From the IMG/VR virus record IMGVR_UViG_3300030103_004972, positions 1 to 38,780 of that record: a stretch of DNA of 38,780 bases; one strand, written 5' to 3'. Below the pieces are notes generated by a model. The model ran no database searches and was not told the origin of the DNA. It saw nothing but the letters and a program-made list of their open reading frames with translations. The DNA comes from a virus. A program made the translations under genes and the position numbers. Below are positions 31,955 through 38,780 of this stretch, in pieces; positions within the stretch are counted from its first letter, which is position 1; each line of letters starts with the position of its first letter.

Positions 31955-32325
31955 AATAAAGCCCCTTTGAGCATTTTTAATGCTACAACATAAGGCAAAT
32001 AATGAAACTTATGAAACTTGTAGCCATTGGCTTCCATTTCTTTTTTCTTAACCCACTTCTTAGTGCCGTTGTCAATGTACTTACCTTTATATTTCAACAC
32101 CGCATGACGATTACCATTGACTTTGCAATGCCTGATTTTTGACTGCCTTTTAATCAGGCTCAAAAACATTCTCAAAATGTTTCTGCCTTTTAGATTGTAT
32201 AAAACAGTCAGGGCATAATCTTCACAATCTCCCTTATAGGGTGGTTTTTTCATTATGCGCCAACGATCTCCTTTGTCTGGCGTATAAACAAAGCCATTGT
32301 TTAGTTCTTTTAACGCTTCAATCAT
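31951..32325 (-). CDS. Transglutaminase-like cysteine peptidase, 124 aa
   Basis: Start ATG at 32325 follows GGAGG; the frame is open to 32373. FVYTPDKGDRW, KGDCEDYALTVLY (C34), NGNRHAVLKY (H74) and GKYIDN (D85) give the Cys-His-Asp triad of BTLCP-like transglutaminase-fold peptidases (PF06035). In this location between holin-like genes it may be the muralytic or envelope-cleaving lysis enzyme, although the family is not classically an endolysin. The small size means only the core domain is present. Confidence 0.7.
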   Translation of the reverse strand: MIEALKELNNGFVYTPDKGDRWRIMKKPPYKGDCEDYALTVLYNLKGRNILRMFLSLIKRQSKIRHCKVNGNRHAVLKYKGKYIDNGTKKWVKKKEMEANGYKFHKFHYLPYVVALKMLKGALL

Positions 32326-32584
32326 TTCTGCTGCTACCTCCAATATAGAGCCCAAACCATGCTGCGCCAGCACCTATAATTACAGACACAAAAGCACTTT
32401 GGGCATTAGTGGGATCGGGTAGCTGCATGAACCATTCGGTGGTTCGATAAAAAGCTACACCGTAAAGAGTGATTAAAAGGCGAGGAAAAACCCGCCACTT
32501 GTCAAAGCCTTCTGCTAGGTTATACCATGTAGGAGACGCTGGATTTACTACAATTGTGGTCTGTTTTTTCTCGTTTGTGTCCAT
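32318..32584 (-). CDS. Two-helix membrane protein (putative holin), 88 aa
   Basis: A polar N-terminus (MDTNEKKQTT) is followed by WRVFPRLLITLYGVAFYRTT as a first membrane segment, a LPDPTNAQ turn, and SAFVSVIIGAGAAWFGLYIG as a second, ending SSRND. Such two-segment proteins are frequent beside lysis genes in marine phages. It overlaps the peptidase gene by 8 bases. Holin or antiholin is likely but unproven. Confidence 0.6.
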   Translation of the reverse strand: MDTNEKKQTTIVVNPASPTWYNLAEGFDKWRVFPRLLITLYGVAFYRTTEWFMQLPDPTNAQSAFVSVIIGAGAAWFGLYIGGSSRND

Positions 32585-32587
32585 GTG

Positions 32588-32719
32588 TTAAAGCCATCCG
32601 AAAACCCTGAACATGTCCCACATTAAATAAGCAAAACACACCCAGAATCCCTTTCTGTAAAAGACATAATCATTGTACGCTTCTTTAGATATTTTTCCGT
32701 CTTTGTAAAACTTCTCCAT
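32588..32719 (-). CDS. Small membrane-associated protein, 43 aa
   Basis: Found by reading the gap. The product is MEKFYKDGKISKEAYNDYVF then an aromatic hydrophobic C-terminus (FWVCFAYLMWDMFRVFGWL). AGGA lies 6 bases before the ATG. The gene ends 3 bases before the next. No family was recognised; placement in the lysis cluster and one hydrophobic end suggest membrane binding. Confidence 0.5.
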   Translation of the reverse strand: MEKFYKDGKISKEAYNDYVFYRKGFWVCFAYLMWDMFRVFGWL

Positions 32720-32737
32720 CCATATTCCTAATCTCCC

Positions 32738-32902
32738 TTATTTTCGTTTGGTTGTTGTGTAGGCTTCATTGACATCAGGAGTTGATTTGTCATCACCAAC
32801 ATATTGCCCTTTTTTATCCCTTGCTCGGACTTTTTCTGTGTTAAAAATAAAGCGTTTTACAAACCATTCACTTAGCCCACAGTTCCAATAATTTCTTTTC
32901 AT
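32738..32902 (-). CDS. Small basic protein, 54 aa
   Basis: Found by reading the gap. ATG overlaps the stop of the 53-aa gene upstream (ATGA). The product begins MKRNYWNCGLSEWFVKRFIF and is basic with a polar C-terminus (DKSTPDVNEAYTTTKRK). No membrane segment and no family were recognised. Translational coupling is the main support. Confidence 0.5.
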   Translation of the reverse strand: MKRNYWNCGLSEWFVKRFIFNTEKVRARDKKGQYVGDDKSTPDVNEAYTTTKRK

Positions 32903-33060
32903 TTTTGTTTAGCTTTCCAAACATTGAAGGCACATATATCCAGCACCTCGTAGAGTTTCTTTTTCCAACCCGTCTGTGGGGTTGGGGTTACTGCTGTTAC
33001 TATGCTGCTTACAGTTACGACCAGCATAAAAATAGCTATAATGTTTGCAATAATTTCCAT
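32899..33060 (-). CDS. Small single-helix membrane protein, 53 aa
   Basis: Found by reading the gap. The product starts MEIIANIIAIFMLVVTVSSI, a clear hydrophobic segment, followed by VTAVTPTPQTGWKKKLYEVL and DICAFNVWKAKQK. The TPTP...WKKKLYEVLDICAFN pattern recalls small conserved proteins of marine phage lysis regions. GAGGAT is upstream. It ends as ATGA into the next gene. Confidence 0.55.
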   Translation of the reverse strand: MEIIANIIAIFMLVVTVSSIVTAVTPTPQTGWKKKLYEVLDICAFNVWKAKQK

Positions 33061-33071
33061 AATCCTATCCT

Positions 33072-33371
33072 CTAATTATTTTCTAATCGTTGGTCGATCT
33101 TTGCCCCCAACGCCTCCTTTTCTTCTTTGATTGCCTCCAGATGAGCCTTTAGCTCTTCATTATCTGGACTCGCGGCAACCAACTTTAAAAATTCATAATA
33201 TTCCCTGTCCAATGTCCTTTTCTTCTCTACATCTATTCTAAGATGAATCTGGGACACCGACTGTTGCATTTCCTGTGCGCTCACATACCTGTCATCAACC
33301 GCCCACAATCCTGCAATTACTGCCAAAACAGTAGCAACAGAACCTAGGGTAATCTTGCTTCCCGTTTTCAC
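33072..33371 (-). CDS. Spanin-like membrane/coiled-coil protein, 99 aa
   Basis: A short cytoplasmic end, one transmembrane segment (about 7-25, ITLGSVATVLAVIAGLWAV), then a long charged helical region (about 31-97, ending with EAIKEEKEALGAKIDQRLEN) fit an inner-membrane spanin. No partner lipoprotein was found in the window. The topology is the main evidence. Confidence 0.5.
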   Translation of the reverse strand: MKTGSKITLGSVATVLAVIAGLWAVDDRYVSAQEMQQSVSQIHLRIDVEKKRTLDREYYEFLKLVAASPDNEELKAHLEAIKEEKEALGAKIDQRLENN

Positions 33372-33378
33372 TTATTCG

Positions 33379-33558
33379 TCAAAAAACCTGTCTTGTCAGA
33401 ATACTTGCCATGCCACCGATCATGGAACATAGAGTCATTATTATCAAAATTTCCAGTCTCTTGATCCTATAAATCGTTTCACGCCAGCGTTCTGCACAAA
33501 TAGCTTCATGCTTTTCTATTTTAGCGTCTACTTTAGCTATAGTTAGTTTTGCAACCAT
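33379..33558 (-). CDS. XhlA-like small membrane protein, 59 aa
   Basis: Found by reading the gap. The product has an amphipathic N-terminus (AKVDAKIEKHEAICAERWRE), RIKRLEILII and a C-terminal membrane segment (about 36-56). The HEAICAERW...RIKRLE pattern is like haemolysin XhlA-type phage proteins. It lies between coupled neighbours in the lysis region. Confidence 0.5.
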   Translation of the reverse strand: MVAKLTIAKVDAKIEKHEAICAERWRETIYRIKRLEILIIMTLCSMIGGMASILTRQVF

Positions 33559-33560
33559 TT

Positions 33561-33797
33561 TTACTCCTCTTCGGGGTCTAAAACCTCCCCCGCTTTTTCT
33601 TGTGTTGATTTGACAAAAGCCTCTTCAAAAACCTTCAGTGAGGCATTTACCTGATCCAGTTGAAAGCTGATCCTTGCTTTCTGGTTGCGTAAATCAACAA
33701 CTTGTGAATGGTAATATTTTTGCTCATCACTAAGGTCAGCTACCTTGATTTCCTTGTCGTCTAAAAAGACTACGTTTTCTTGTTGTGGTTCAGCCAT
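33561..33797 (-). CDS. Small coiled-coil protein (DUF6447-like), 78 aa
   Basis: The product reads VVFLDDKEIKVADLSDEQKY then YHSQVVDLRNQKARISFQLD, a short beta start followed by a long helix and an acidic end (LDPEEE). It resembles small DUF6447-type phage proteins, commonly found beside tail genes. Function unknown. Confidence 0.55.
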   Translation of the reverse strand: MAEPQQENVVFLDDKEIKVADLSDEQKYYHSQVVDLRNQKARISFQLDQVNASLKVFEEAFVKSTQEKAGEVLDPEEE

Positions 33798-33799
33798 GT

Positions 33800-34123
33800 C
33801 TAACTCGGTATCACATAACTAGGATCAGGCACAGGATTATCAGGCGGATTGGTAATCACGCTGTCATATTGGCTGTCGAATATATCATCCCACTGGCTTA
33901 TCGGGCAAAGTGCAGTCAATTGTGCCAATGTCCATGAGCCTTCCGCTTTAGGCGTGAAGTTCACTGTACCATCTATACCAGTCGCTGGGATTGATGTCAT
34001 AAAGCTAGAGGTATAATAAGTAGCATCCTCTCCTTCCTCGTATTTCATTTCAAAATCCCATTGCTGGACTTTGCTGCTTTTGTTATAGGGGATTGCTCCC
34101 GTTAAAGTTTTCGTCACTGCCAT
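33800..34123 (-). CDS. Small virion-associated protein, 107 aa
   Basis: The product starts MAVTKTLTGAIPYNKSSKVQ and continues QWDFEMKYEEGEDATYYTSS, then a Thr/Pro region and ends in a Pro-rich tail (PPDNPVPDPSYVIPS). Such proteins next to fibre genes are common in marine phages and may be fibre chaperones or attachment pieces. Two bases separate it from the fibre gene. No named domain was recognised with confidence. Confidence 0.55.
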   Translation of the reverse strand: MAVTKTLTGAIPYNKSSKVQQWDFEMKYEEGEDATYYTSSFMTSIPATGIDGTVNFTPKAEGSWTLAQLTALCPISQWDDIFDSQYDSVITNPPDNPVPDPSYVIPS

Positions 34124-34125
34124 TT

Positions 34126-37100
34126 TTATTCTCCGTTATTTAATTGTTGTTTTAATTGCTCGACTTCTGCCGAGAGTTCTTGGATTGCTTTGGTTAGGAT
34201 AGGTATTAACGCTGTGGCTGATAAAGCCTGTGTTCCATCATGCGAATCGCTCCAAAATTGAGCATTGTCTTTAACATCCTCTCTATCGTCTATAACTTCT
34301 TTAACTTCTTGTGCTATAAAGCCGTAATAATGTTCTTCTGTATTGCAGTTTGCTCTATCTTCTGAATCTTTTTTATAACCAGCTAATTCTTCTGGAACAT
34401 CTTTTCTTTTTTTCCATTTAAAACTTACAGGTCTTAGTTCATTTATAAAAGATAAACCAATAGTTGAATCCTCTATTTTTTCTTTTAATCTTACATCGGA
34501 ACTTGCTGCCCATGTAGTTGTACCAACTTCACACCTTGTATAAGTAGCAGTTCCATTACCTATAGTAATATAAGGCGTAGCAGTATCTACTGTTGACCTA
34601 GCATCATAACCTATAACTATTTGATTAGGATTGGTAGCCACTACGGGTCTAGAATATGCACCTAGAAACGTACACGCATCAGCAGTCGTTGTTCCAGTAA
34701 GATTATAGTGACCTGCTTGATAACCAACCGCAGTATTTCCATCCCCAGTTGTTAGGCTCCCCAAAGCAGTTTGACCAACACTCGTATTGGCTGTGCCTGT
34801 AGTGTTTGCTAATAAAGATGCATAACCAACGGCTGTGTTATTAGATGCTGTGGTATTTGCATACAATGCTTGATAACCAAGGGCTGTATTATAACCACCA
34901 GTACAAGATTGTAAGGAAGCTTTACCAACCGCTGTATTGCCCGCTGTTGAAACAAGAGCAGATAAAGCACCCTCACCTATAGCCACATTATTAGAGCCAT
35001 CGTCTGATGCATCTAAAGTTAAATAACCAATAGCAAGGTTGCTATTTCCTGTTGTATGTACAGCAAGTGCTTCTCTACCAATTGCTATGTTGTAAGACCC
35101 TGTGGTGTTAGCACCTAAAGCACTGTGACCCACTGCTGTATTCTGTGTACCTGTAGTGTTTGCGTCTAGAGCATAAGCACCCACTGCTGCATTGCCTGTG
35201 CCTGTGGTGTTTGCTGCTAAAGCACTTGCACCTATAGCCGTGTTATTTGATGCTGTGGTATTAGCGAACAAAGCTGAATCACCTACAGCTACATTAGATG
35301 CACCTGTGGTATTTGTTCCTAAGCTAGATTTACCAATGGCAATATTGTTGGATGCCGTAGTATTTGCATCTAACGCATATGCTCCTATGGCTACATTTTC
35401 TGTACCTGTGGTGTTCGCTGTTAAAGCCGCTCTACCTATTCCTACATTTGCTGCTCCTGTTGTGTTTGCTGCTAAAGCCCCATAGCCAGCAGCAGTATTA
35501 CCATCGGCAGTTGTATTTGCTGATAAAGCAAATGTTCCTAACGCTACATGATAGTGACCAGTCGTATTTGCATCTAATGCATAAGCACCCATTGCTATGT
35601 TGTTTATGCCTGTCGTATTTGCTCCTAAAGCACCTAAACCAATTCCAGTATTAGCAGAACCTGTCGTGTTTGCTCCTAAAGCACTTAAACCAACGGCTGT
35701 GTTGTTTGATGCGGTGGTGTTGGCATCTAAAGCATTAGCTCCAACAGCAGTATTAGATGCACCTGTGGTGTTTAGTAATAAAGCACTGCTACCAATCCCT
35801 GTATTGTTACTTGCTGTAGTTGTGGCTGTACCTGCTTCATACCCAAGAAAAACATTATAAGTTCCGTCTGTTATTGCATCTCCTGAATAATTGCCTATGG
35901 CAATATTTTGAGCACCTGTAGTGCTTGTCACTAGAGCGTTTAGTCCAATACCAATATTATTGGCTCCAGTAGTACTCGATGATAGAGCATTATAGCCAAG
36001 TGCTGTGTTTCCGTTTGCAGTGGTATTAGCATCTAGTGTATTAGCACCTACAGCAGTATTATAAGTACCTGTGGTGTTTGCTCTTAAAGCAGTATAACCA
36101 AGGGCTGTGTTGTTTGAAGCTGTGGTGTTAGCATCAAGTGCTGCATCACCCATTGCGGTGTTATTATTTCCTGTTGTATTAGTGTCTAAAGCACTTTTAC
36201 CAACTGCTGTGTTTGAAGCACCTGTGGTGTTTGCTGATAAAGAAGCATAACCAACAGCCGTGTTATCGTTTGCGGTTGTGTTAGCATCTAAAGCATAAGC
36301 ACCAACAGCTACATTTAGAGTACCTGTGGTATTTACGCCCATAGCGTGTCGCCCTACAGCAGTATTAAGTGCGCCTGTGGTATTGGCTGTTAGAGCATCG
36401 TAACCAATAGCAGTACCACTATCTGCTGTGGTGTTTGCATCTAGTGCCTCTCTACCAACAGCTACATTACTGGCTCCTGTGGTATTAACCAACAAAGCAT
36501 TATAACCAACAGCCGTGTTACTAGAGGCTGTCGTATTTGCTCCAAGAGCATCCGAGCCTATCGCTACGTTTGCACCACCCGTCGTATTAGCATCTAAGGC
36601 TTGTCTGCCTATACCTACATTATCGTTTCCTGTGGTAGTTGCTGCCATTGCGTTTTGCCCTATAGCAACATGATTTGTACCTGTGGTGTTTGCGGTTAAA
36701 GAATTATAACCAACTGCGGTGTTGTTATCTGCTGAAGTGTTTGAGCCTAAACTTGATATACCCACAGCGACATTATAATCACCGCCAACGTTAGCATCTA
36801 ATGATGCTCCGCCTATTGCTACGTTATATGCACCTGAAGTGTTGGACAATAATGCATTGTCCCCAATCGCTGTATTAGACGTTCCATTAGTGTTTGCGGA
36901 TAAGGCATATTTACCAACACCAACATTATTTGCTCCACTTGTATTAGCATCTAAAGAATACGCTCCTATTCCTATATTATTTGCACCTGTATTAGAACCA
37001 CCGATAGCATCATGCCCAATAGCTATGTTTGAGTGTGCTGTTGTATTTCCATCTAAAGCACCATAGCCAATAGCTACATTTTCTGTTCCTGTGGTGTTTG

Positions 37101-38780
37101 CTGCTAAAGACTTATAACCCACTGCTGTGTTGTTTGAAGCGGTTGTGTTAGCGTTTAATGCTTCAGTACCAACAGCAGTATTACTAGCCCCTGTGGTATT
37201 AGTTTTTAAAGAACTTTTTCCTATAGCAGTATTATTATCTGCTGTAGTGTTATTCTCTAAAGCAGAAATACCAACAGCAGTATTATAATCCCCTGTAGTA
37301 TGGTCTAGCATAGTTTTTCTGCCCAATGCAGTATTGCCAGTGCCTGTGGTGTTTACCAATAAAGCACTAGAACCCACAGCCGTATTGTTACTCGCAGTCG
37401 TATTCGCTCCTAAAGCGTTATCTCCAATAGCGGTGTTCTCGGCTCCAGTCGTATTAGCATCGGCAGCGTTTGAGCCTACGGCTACGTTGTCTGTACCTGT
37501 AGTGTTTGCTGTTAAAGCATCATAACCAACTGCGGTGTTATTATCTGCTGTGGTGTTTGCGTCTAAAGCAAACATTCCAATGGCGGTATTGTAAGTACCA
37601 GTAGTGTTTACCAATAAAGCGCCCCTACCTATTGCGGTATTTGATGTTGCCGTAGTGTTTGCTTTTAAAGCATCTAATCCAACTGCGGTGTTTGAGCCGC
37701 CTGTAGTATTCGCAGCTAGTGCATCTTTACCAACAGACACATTGTTTGTACCTGTGGTGTTTGCTACCAGAGCATTATAACCAACACCAGTATTATTAGC
37801 AGCGGTATTAACCTTTAAAGAATACACTCCAATAGCGGTATTTTGAGAAGAGGTAGCATTTGTTTTTAAGGCTTCAAAACCAACTGCAACATTATTATCT
37901 CCAGTAGTAATCGCAGTACCTGCTTCGTCACCTACAACGACATTATAATTACCACCACTTGCAATGCTGTTACCTGCGTTGACACCTGCTCTGAAGTTAC
38001 TTGTTCCTGCTGAAGCCGTAATTATATCTGCACCGTCTGCGTAAGTTACGTCCGCTGCAAAGTTGACAGCGCCATCTACATCTACGATGTCTAGGTTAGT
38101 CGTGCCGTCTATATCAATGTCTCCAGCAACTGTAAGTCCAGCAGCACCAACTAGCTTTAAATCATCTGCGGATTCATCCCAAAGCATATAAGCCCCAGAA
38201 GTTGCCCCGAAAAACTTTACGTCATAGCCTGTGTTATCGACTCCAACAGTGAGTGAACTATATTGCAGAACGCCATCAGCCGATTCATCCCACAGCCAGT
38301 ATTTTCCAGAGGTTGCCCCGAACAGTTTAACGTCATAGCCTGTATCATCAACACCGACTGTGACTTTGCCGCCAATGTTTATGTCTGCCAGTGCATCGAC
38401 TACTGCCGCGCCAGCGCCAGCACCATCCATATAAACCATTCTGGTTTCGCCATTGGGGATATTAACACTTGCCCCACTTCCTTGCGATATGGTTATGATT
38501 TGTGAGCCACTGGTCGCGTTTTCAATAATCTGAATACGGCTGACCGTATTTGGTGCCATAGTAAGAGTTCTGGTTGCGGTTAAGGAACCGCTTGATGTGA
38601 CTTTGAAATAGAAAGCGCGAGCAGGGTCTGCTGCGCCATCAGCTACAGTGGTTGTTGCGTCTGCGTCACTGGAAAAAGACTCTTGAGTTGCATAACTCAG
38701 CGCCTCTCCGATGAGCGATAGGTTCGTATTAGTTGATGTGCCCCACGTTCCCGATTCATCACCCGTGGTAATTTCCTTTA
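34126..38780 (-). CDS. Giant repetitive tail fibre with S74 chaperone domain (5' end outside window)
   Basis: The frame stays open through position 38778 with no stop, adding 73 codons before the ATG at 38559 that might be mistaken for the start, so the gene is 5'-truncated and at least 1550 aa. The upstream part (TTGDESGTWGTSTNTNLSLI) is typical of phage fibre N-terminal regions. From about 37966 to 34687 there are about 64 repeats of 17 residues (NTAxGxxALxxNTTGxx), like YadA-type beta-roll repeats. The C-terminus is a peptidase S74 intramolecular chaperone with SSDVRLKEKI and HYYGFIAQEVKEVI, ending in a coiled coil (EVEQLKQQL). It trimerises and self-cleaves, and probably binds the host surface. 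Confidence 0.9.
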   Translation of the reverse strand, partial: KEITTGDESGTWGTSTNTNLSLIGEALSYATQESFSSDADATTTVADGAADPARAFYFKVTSSGSLTATRTLTMAPNTVSRIQIIENATSGSQIITISQGSGASVNIPNGETRMVYMDGAGAGAAVVDALADINIGGKVTVGVDDTGYDVKLFGATSGKYWLWDESADGVLQYSSLTVGVDNTGYDVKFFGATSGAYMLWDESADDLKLVGAAGLTVAGDIDIDGTTNLDIVDVDGAVNFAADVTYADGADIITASAGTSNFRAGVNAGNSIASGGNYNVVVGDEAGTAITTGDNNVAVGFEALKTNATSSQNTAIGVYSLKVNTAANNTGVGYNALVANTTGTNNVSVGKDALAANTTGGSNTAVGLDALKANTTATSNTAIGRGALLVNTTGTYNTAIGMFALDANTTADNNTAVGYDALTANTTGTDNVAVGSNAADANTTGAENTAIGDNALGANTTASNNTAVGSSALLVNTTGTGNTALGRKTMLDHTTGDYNTAVGISALENNTTADNNTAIGKSSLKTNTTGASNTAVGTEALNANTTASNNTAVGYKSLAANTTGTENVAIGYGALDGNTTAHSNIAIGHDAIGGSNTGANNIGIGAYSLDANTSGANNVGVGKYALSANTNGTSNTAIGDNALLSNTSGAYNVAIGGASLDANVGGDYNVAVGISSLGSNTSADNNTAVGYNSLTANTTGTNHVAIGQNAMAATTTGNDNVGIGRQALDANTTGGANVAIGSDALGANTTASSNTAVGYNALLVNTTGASNVAVGREALDANTTADSGTAIGYDALTANTTGALNTAVGRHAMGVNTTGTLNVAVGAYALDANTTANDNTAVGYASLSANTTGASNTAVGKSALDTNTTGNNNTAMGDAALDANTTASNNTALGYTALRANTTGTYNTAVGANTLDANTTANGNTALGYNALSSSTTGANNIGIGLNALVTSTTGAQNIAIGNYSGDAITDGTYNVFLGYEAGTATTTASNNTGIGSSALLLNTTGASNTAVGANALDANTTASNNTAVGLSALGANTTGSANTGIGLGALGANTTGINNIAMGAYALDANTTGHYHVALGTFALSANTTADGNTAAGYGALAANTTGAANVGIGRAALTANTTGTENVAIGAYALDANTTASNNIAIGKSSLGTNTTGASNVAVGDSALFANTTASNNTAIGASALAANTTGTGNAAVGAYALDANTTGTQNTAVGHSALGANTTGSYNIAIGREALAVHTTGNSNLAIGYLTLDASDDGSNNVAIGEGALSALVSTAGNTAVGKASLQSCTGGYNTALGYQALYANTTASNNTAVGYASLLANTTGTANTSVGQTALGSLTTGDGNTAVGYQAGHYNLTGTTTADACTFLGAYSRPVVATNPNQIVIGYDARSTVDTATPYITIGNGTATYTRCEVGTTTWAASSDVRLKEKIEDSTIGLSFINELRPVSFKWKKRKDVPEELAGYKKDSEDRANCNTEEHYYGFIAQEVKEVIDDREDVKDNAQFWSDSHDGTQALSATALIPILTKAIQELSAEVEQLKQQLNNGE
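34687..37966 (-). repeat. About 64 tandem 51-bp coding repeats in the fibre
   Basis: Counted by eye from the translation: 64 units, nearly all exactly 17 residues, two or three of 16-18. Units with NTTG and NTTA linkers often alternate. Conservation is at the protein level; neighbouring DNA copies differ at many third positions, so the array is old or under diversification rather than freshly expanded. Such an array can change length by recombination. Confidence 0.85.

Noticed and set aside
35192-37525. Several plus-strand open frames across the fibre repeats
   Set aside because: They are antisense images of the repeats with no ribosome sites.
34687-37966. A CRISPR-like array with about 51-bp period
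   Set aside because: The repeats are in frame, encode a regular 17-residue unit inside a long open gene, and have no unique spacers or cas genes.
34126-38780. A diversity-generating retroelement target in the fibre
   Set aside because: No reverse transcriptase, no template repeat and no adenine-biased variation pattern was seen.

Overview
The window is part of a double-stranded DNA tailed-phage genome, most likely a podovirus-like marine phage of a Gram-negative host. Supporting this are large and small terminase subunits, the first residues of a portal-like protein, very large virion proteins, and a giant repetitive tail fibre with a self-cleaving C-terminal chaperone. The replication genes fit the same picture: a primase-polymerase/helicase, an SSB-like protein, a RecA-like ATPase and a PD-(D/E)XK nuclease. 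No bacterial housekeeping gene, rRNA, tRNA, CRISPR array, IS element or integrase was seen. The marine assignment is inferred from protein style and is not proven.

Layout. (1) 1-4541, minus strand: portal start, a 539-aa virion protein, TerL, then an ArdC anti-restriction protein with its own terminator. (2) 4542-8477, plus strand: an accessory island of about a dozen small genes, most overlapping by 1-17 bp. It begins with a Cys-rich DUF7227-like protein and is interrupted at 5814-6250 by an iteron-like repeat and hairpin region. (3) 8479-12782, minus strand: a zinc-ribbon protein, TerS, a highly palindromic 271-bp intergenic region, a 72-aa protein, a beta-class DNA methyltransferase, the primase-polymerase/helicase and a small HTH regulator. 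(4) 12783-12922: a divergent control region with overlapping promoters. (5) 12923-19284, plus strand: the recombination and replication operon (AAA ATPase, DUF669 SSB-like protein, SF2 helicase, exonuclease, DUF3310), two terminators, then a separately promoted C5 cytosine methyltransferase. (6) 19321-38780, minus strand: the late virion and lysis genes, namely a DUF1064 nuclease, 1338-, 769-, 470- and 643-aa virion proteins, a 107-aa protein, a 627-aa probable tail or DNA-stabilising protein, a run of tiny membrane proteins and a transglutaminase-like peptidase (the probable lysis region), and the fibre.

How it fits together. The HTH protein probably sets the balance between the two divergent operons. 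The plus operon supplies strand annealing, unwinding and end resection, while the minus operon supplies priming and unwinding; no DNA polymerase of another family is visible. ArdC and two methyltransferases suggest layered protection from restriction. The minus-strand late genes at both ends are cut by the window: the portal lacks its 3' end and the fibre lacks its 5' end. The remaining portal, capsid and tail-tube genes would therefore lie outside, as expected if the genome map is circular.

The least explained parts are the 2-helical-turn-spaced repeats flanking a 12-bp hairpin (5827-6030), the CATACCAC palindrome array beside terS (9375-9538), and the island of small unknown genes between terL and terS.
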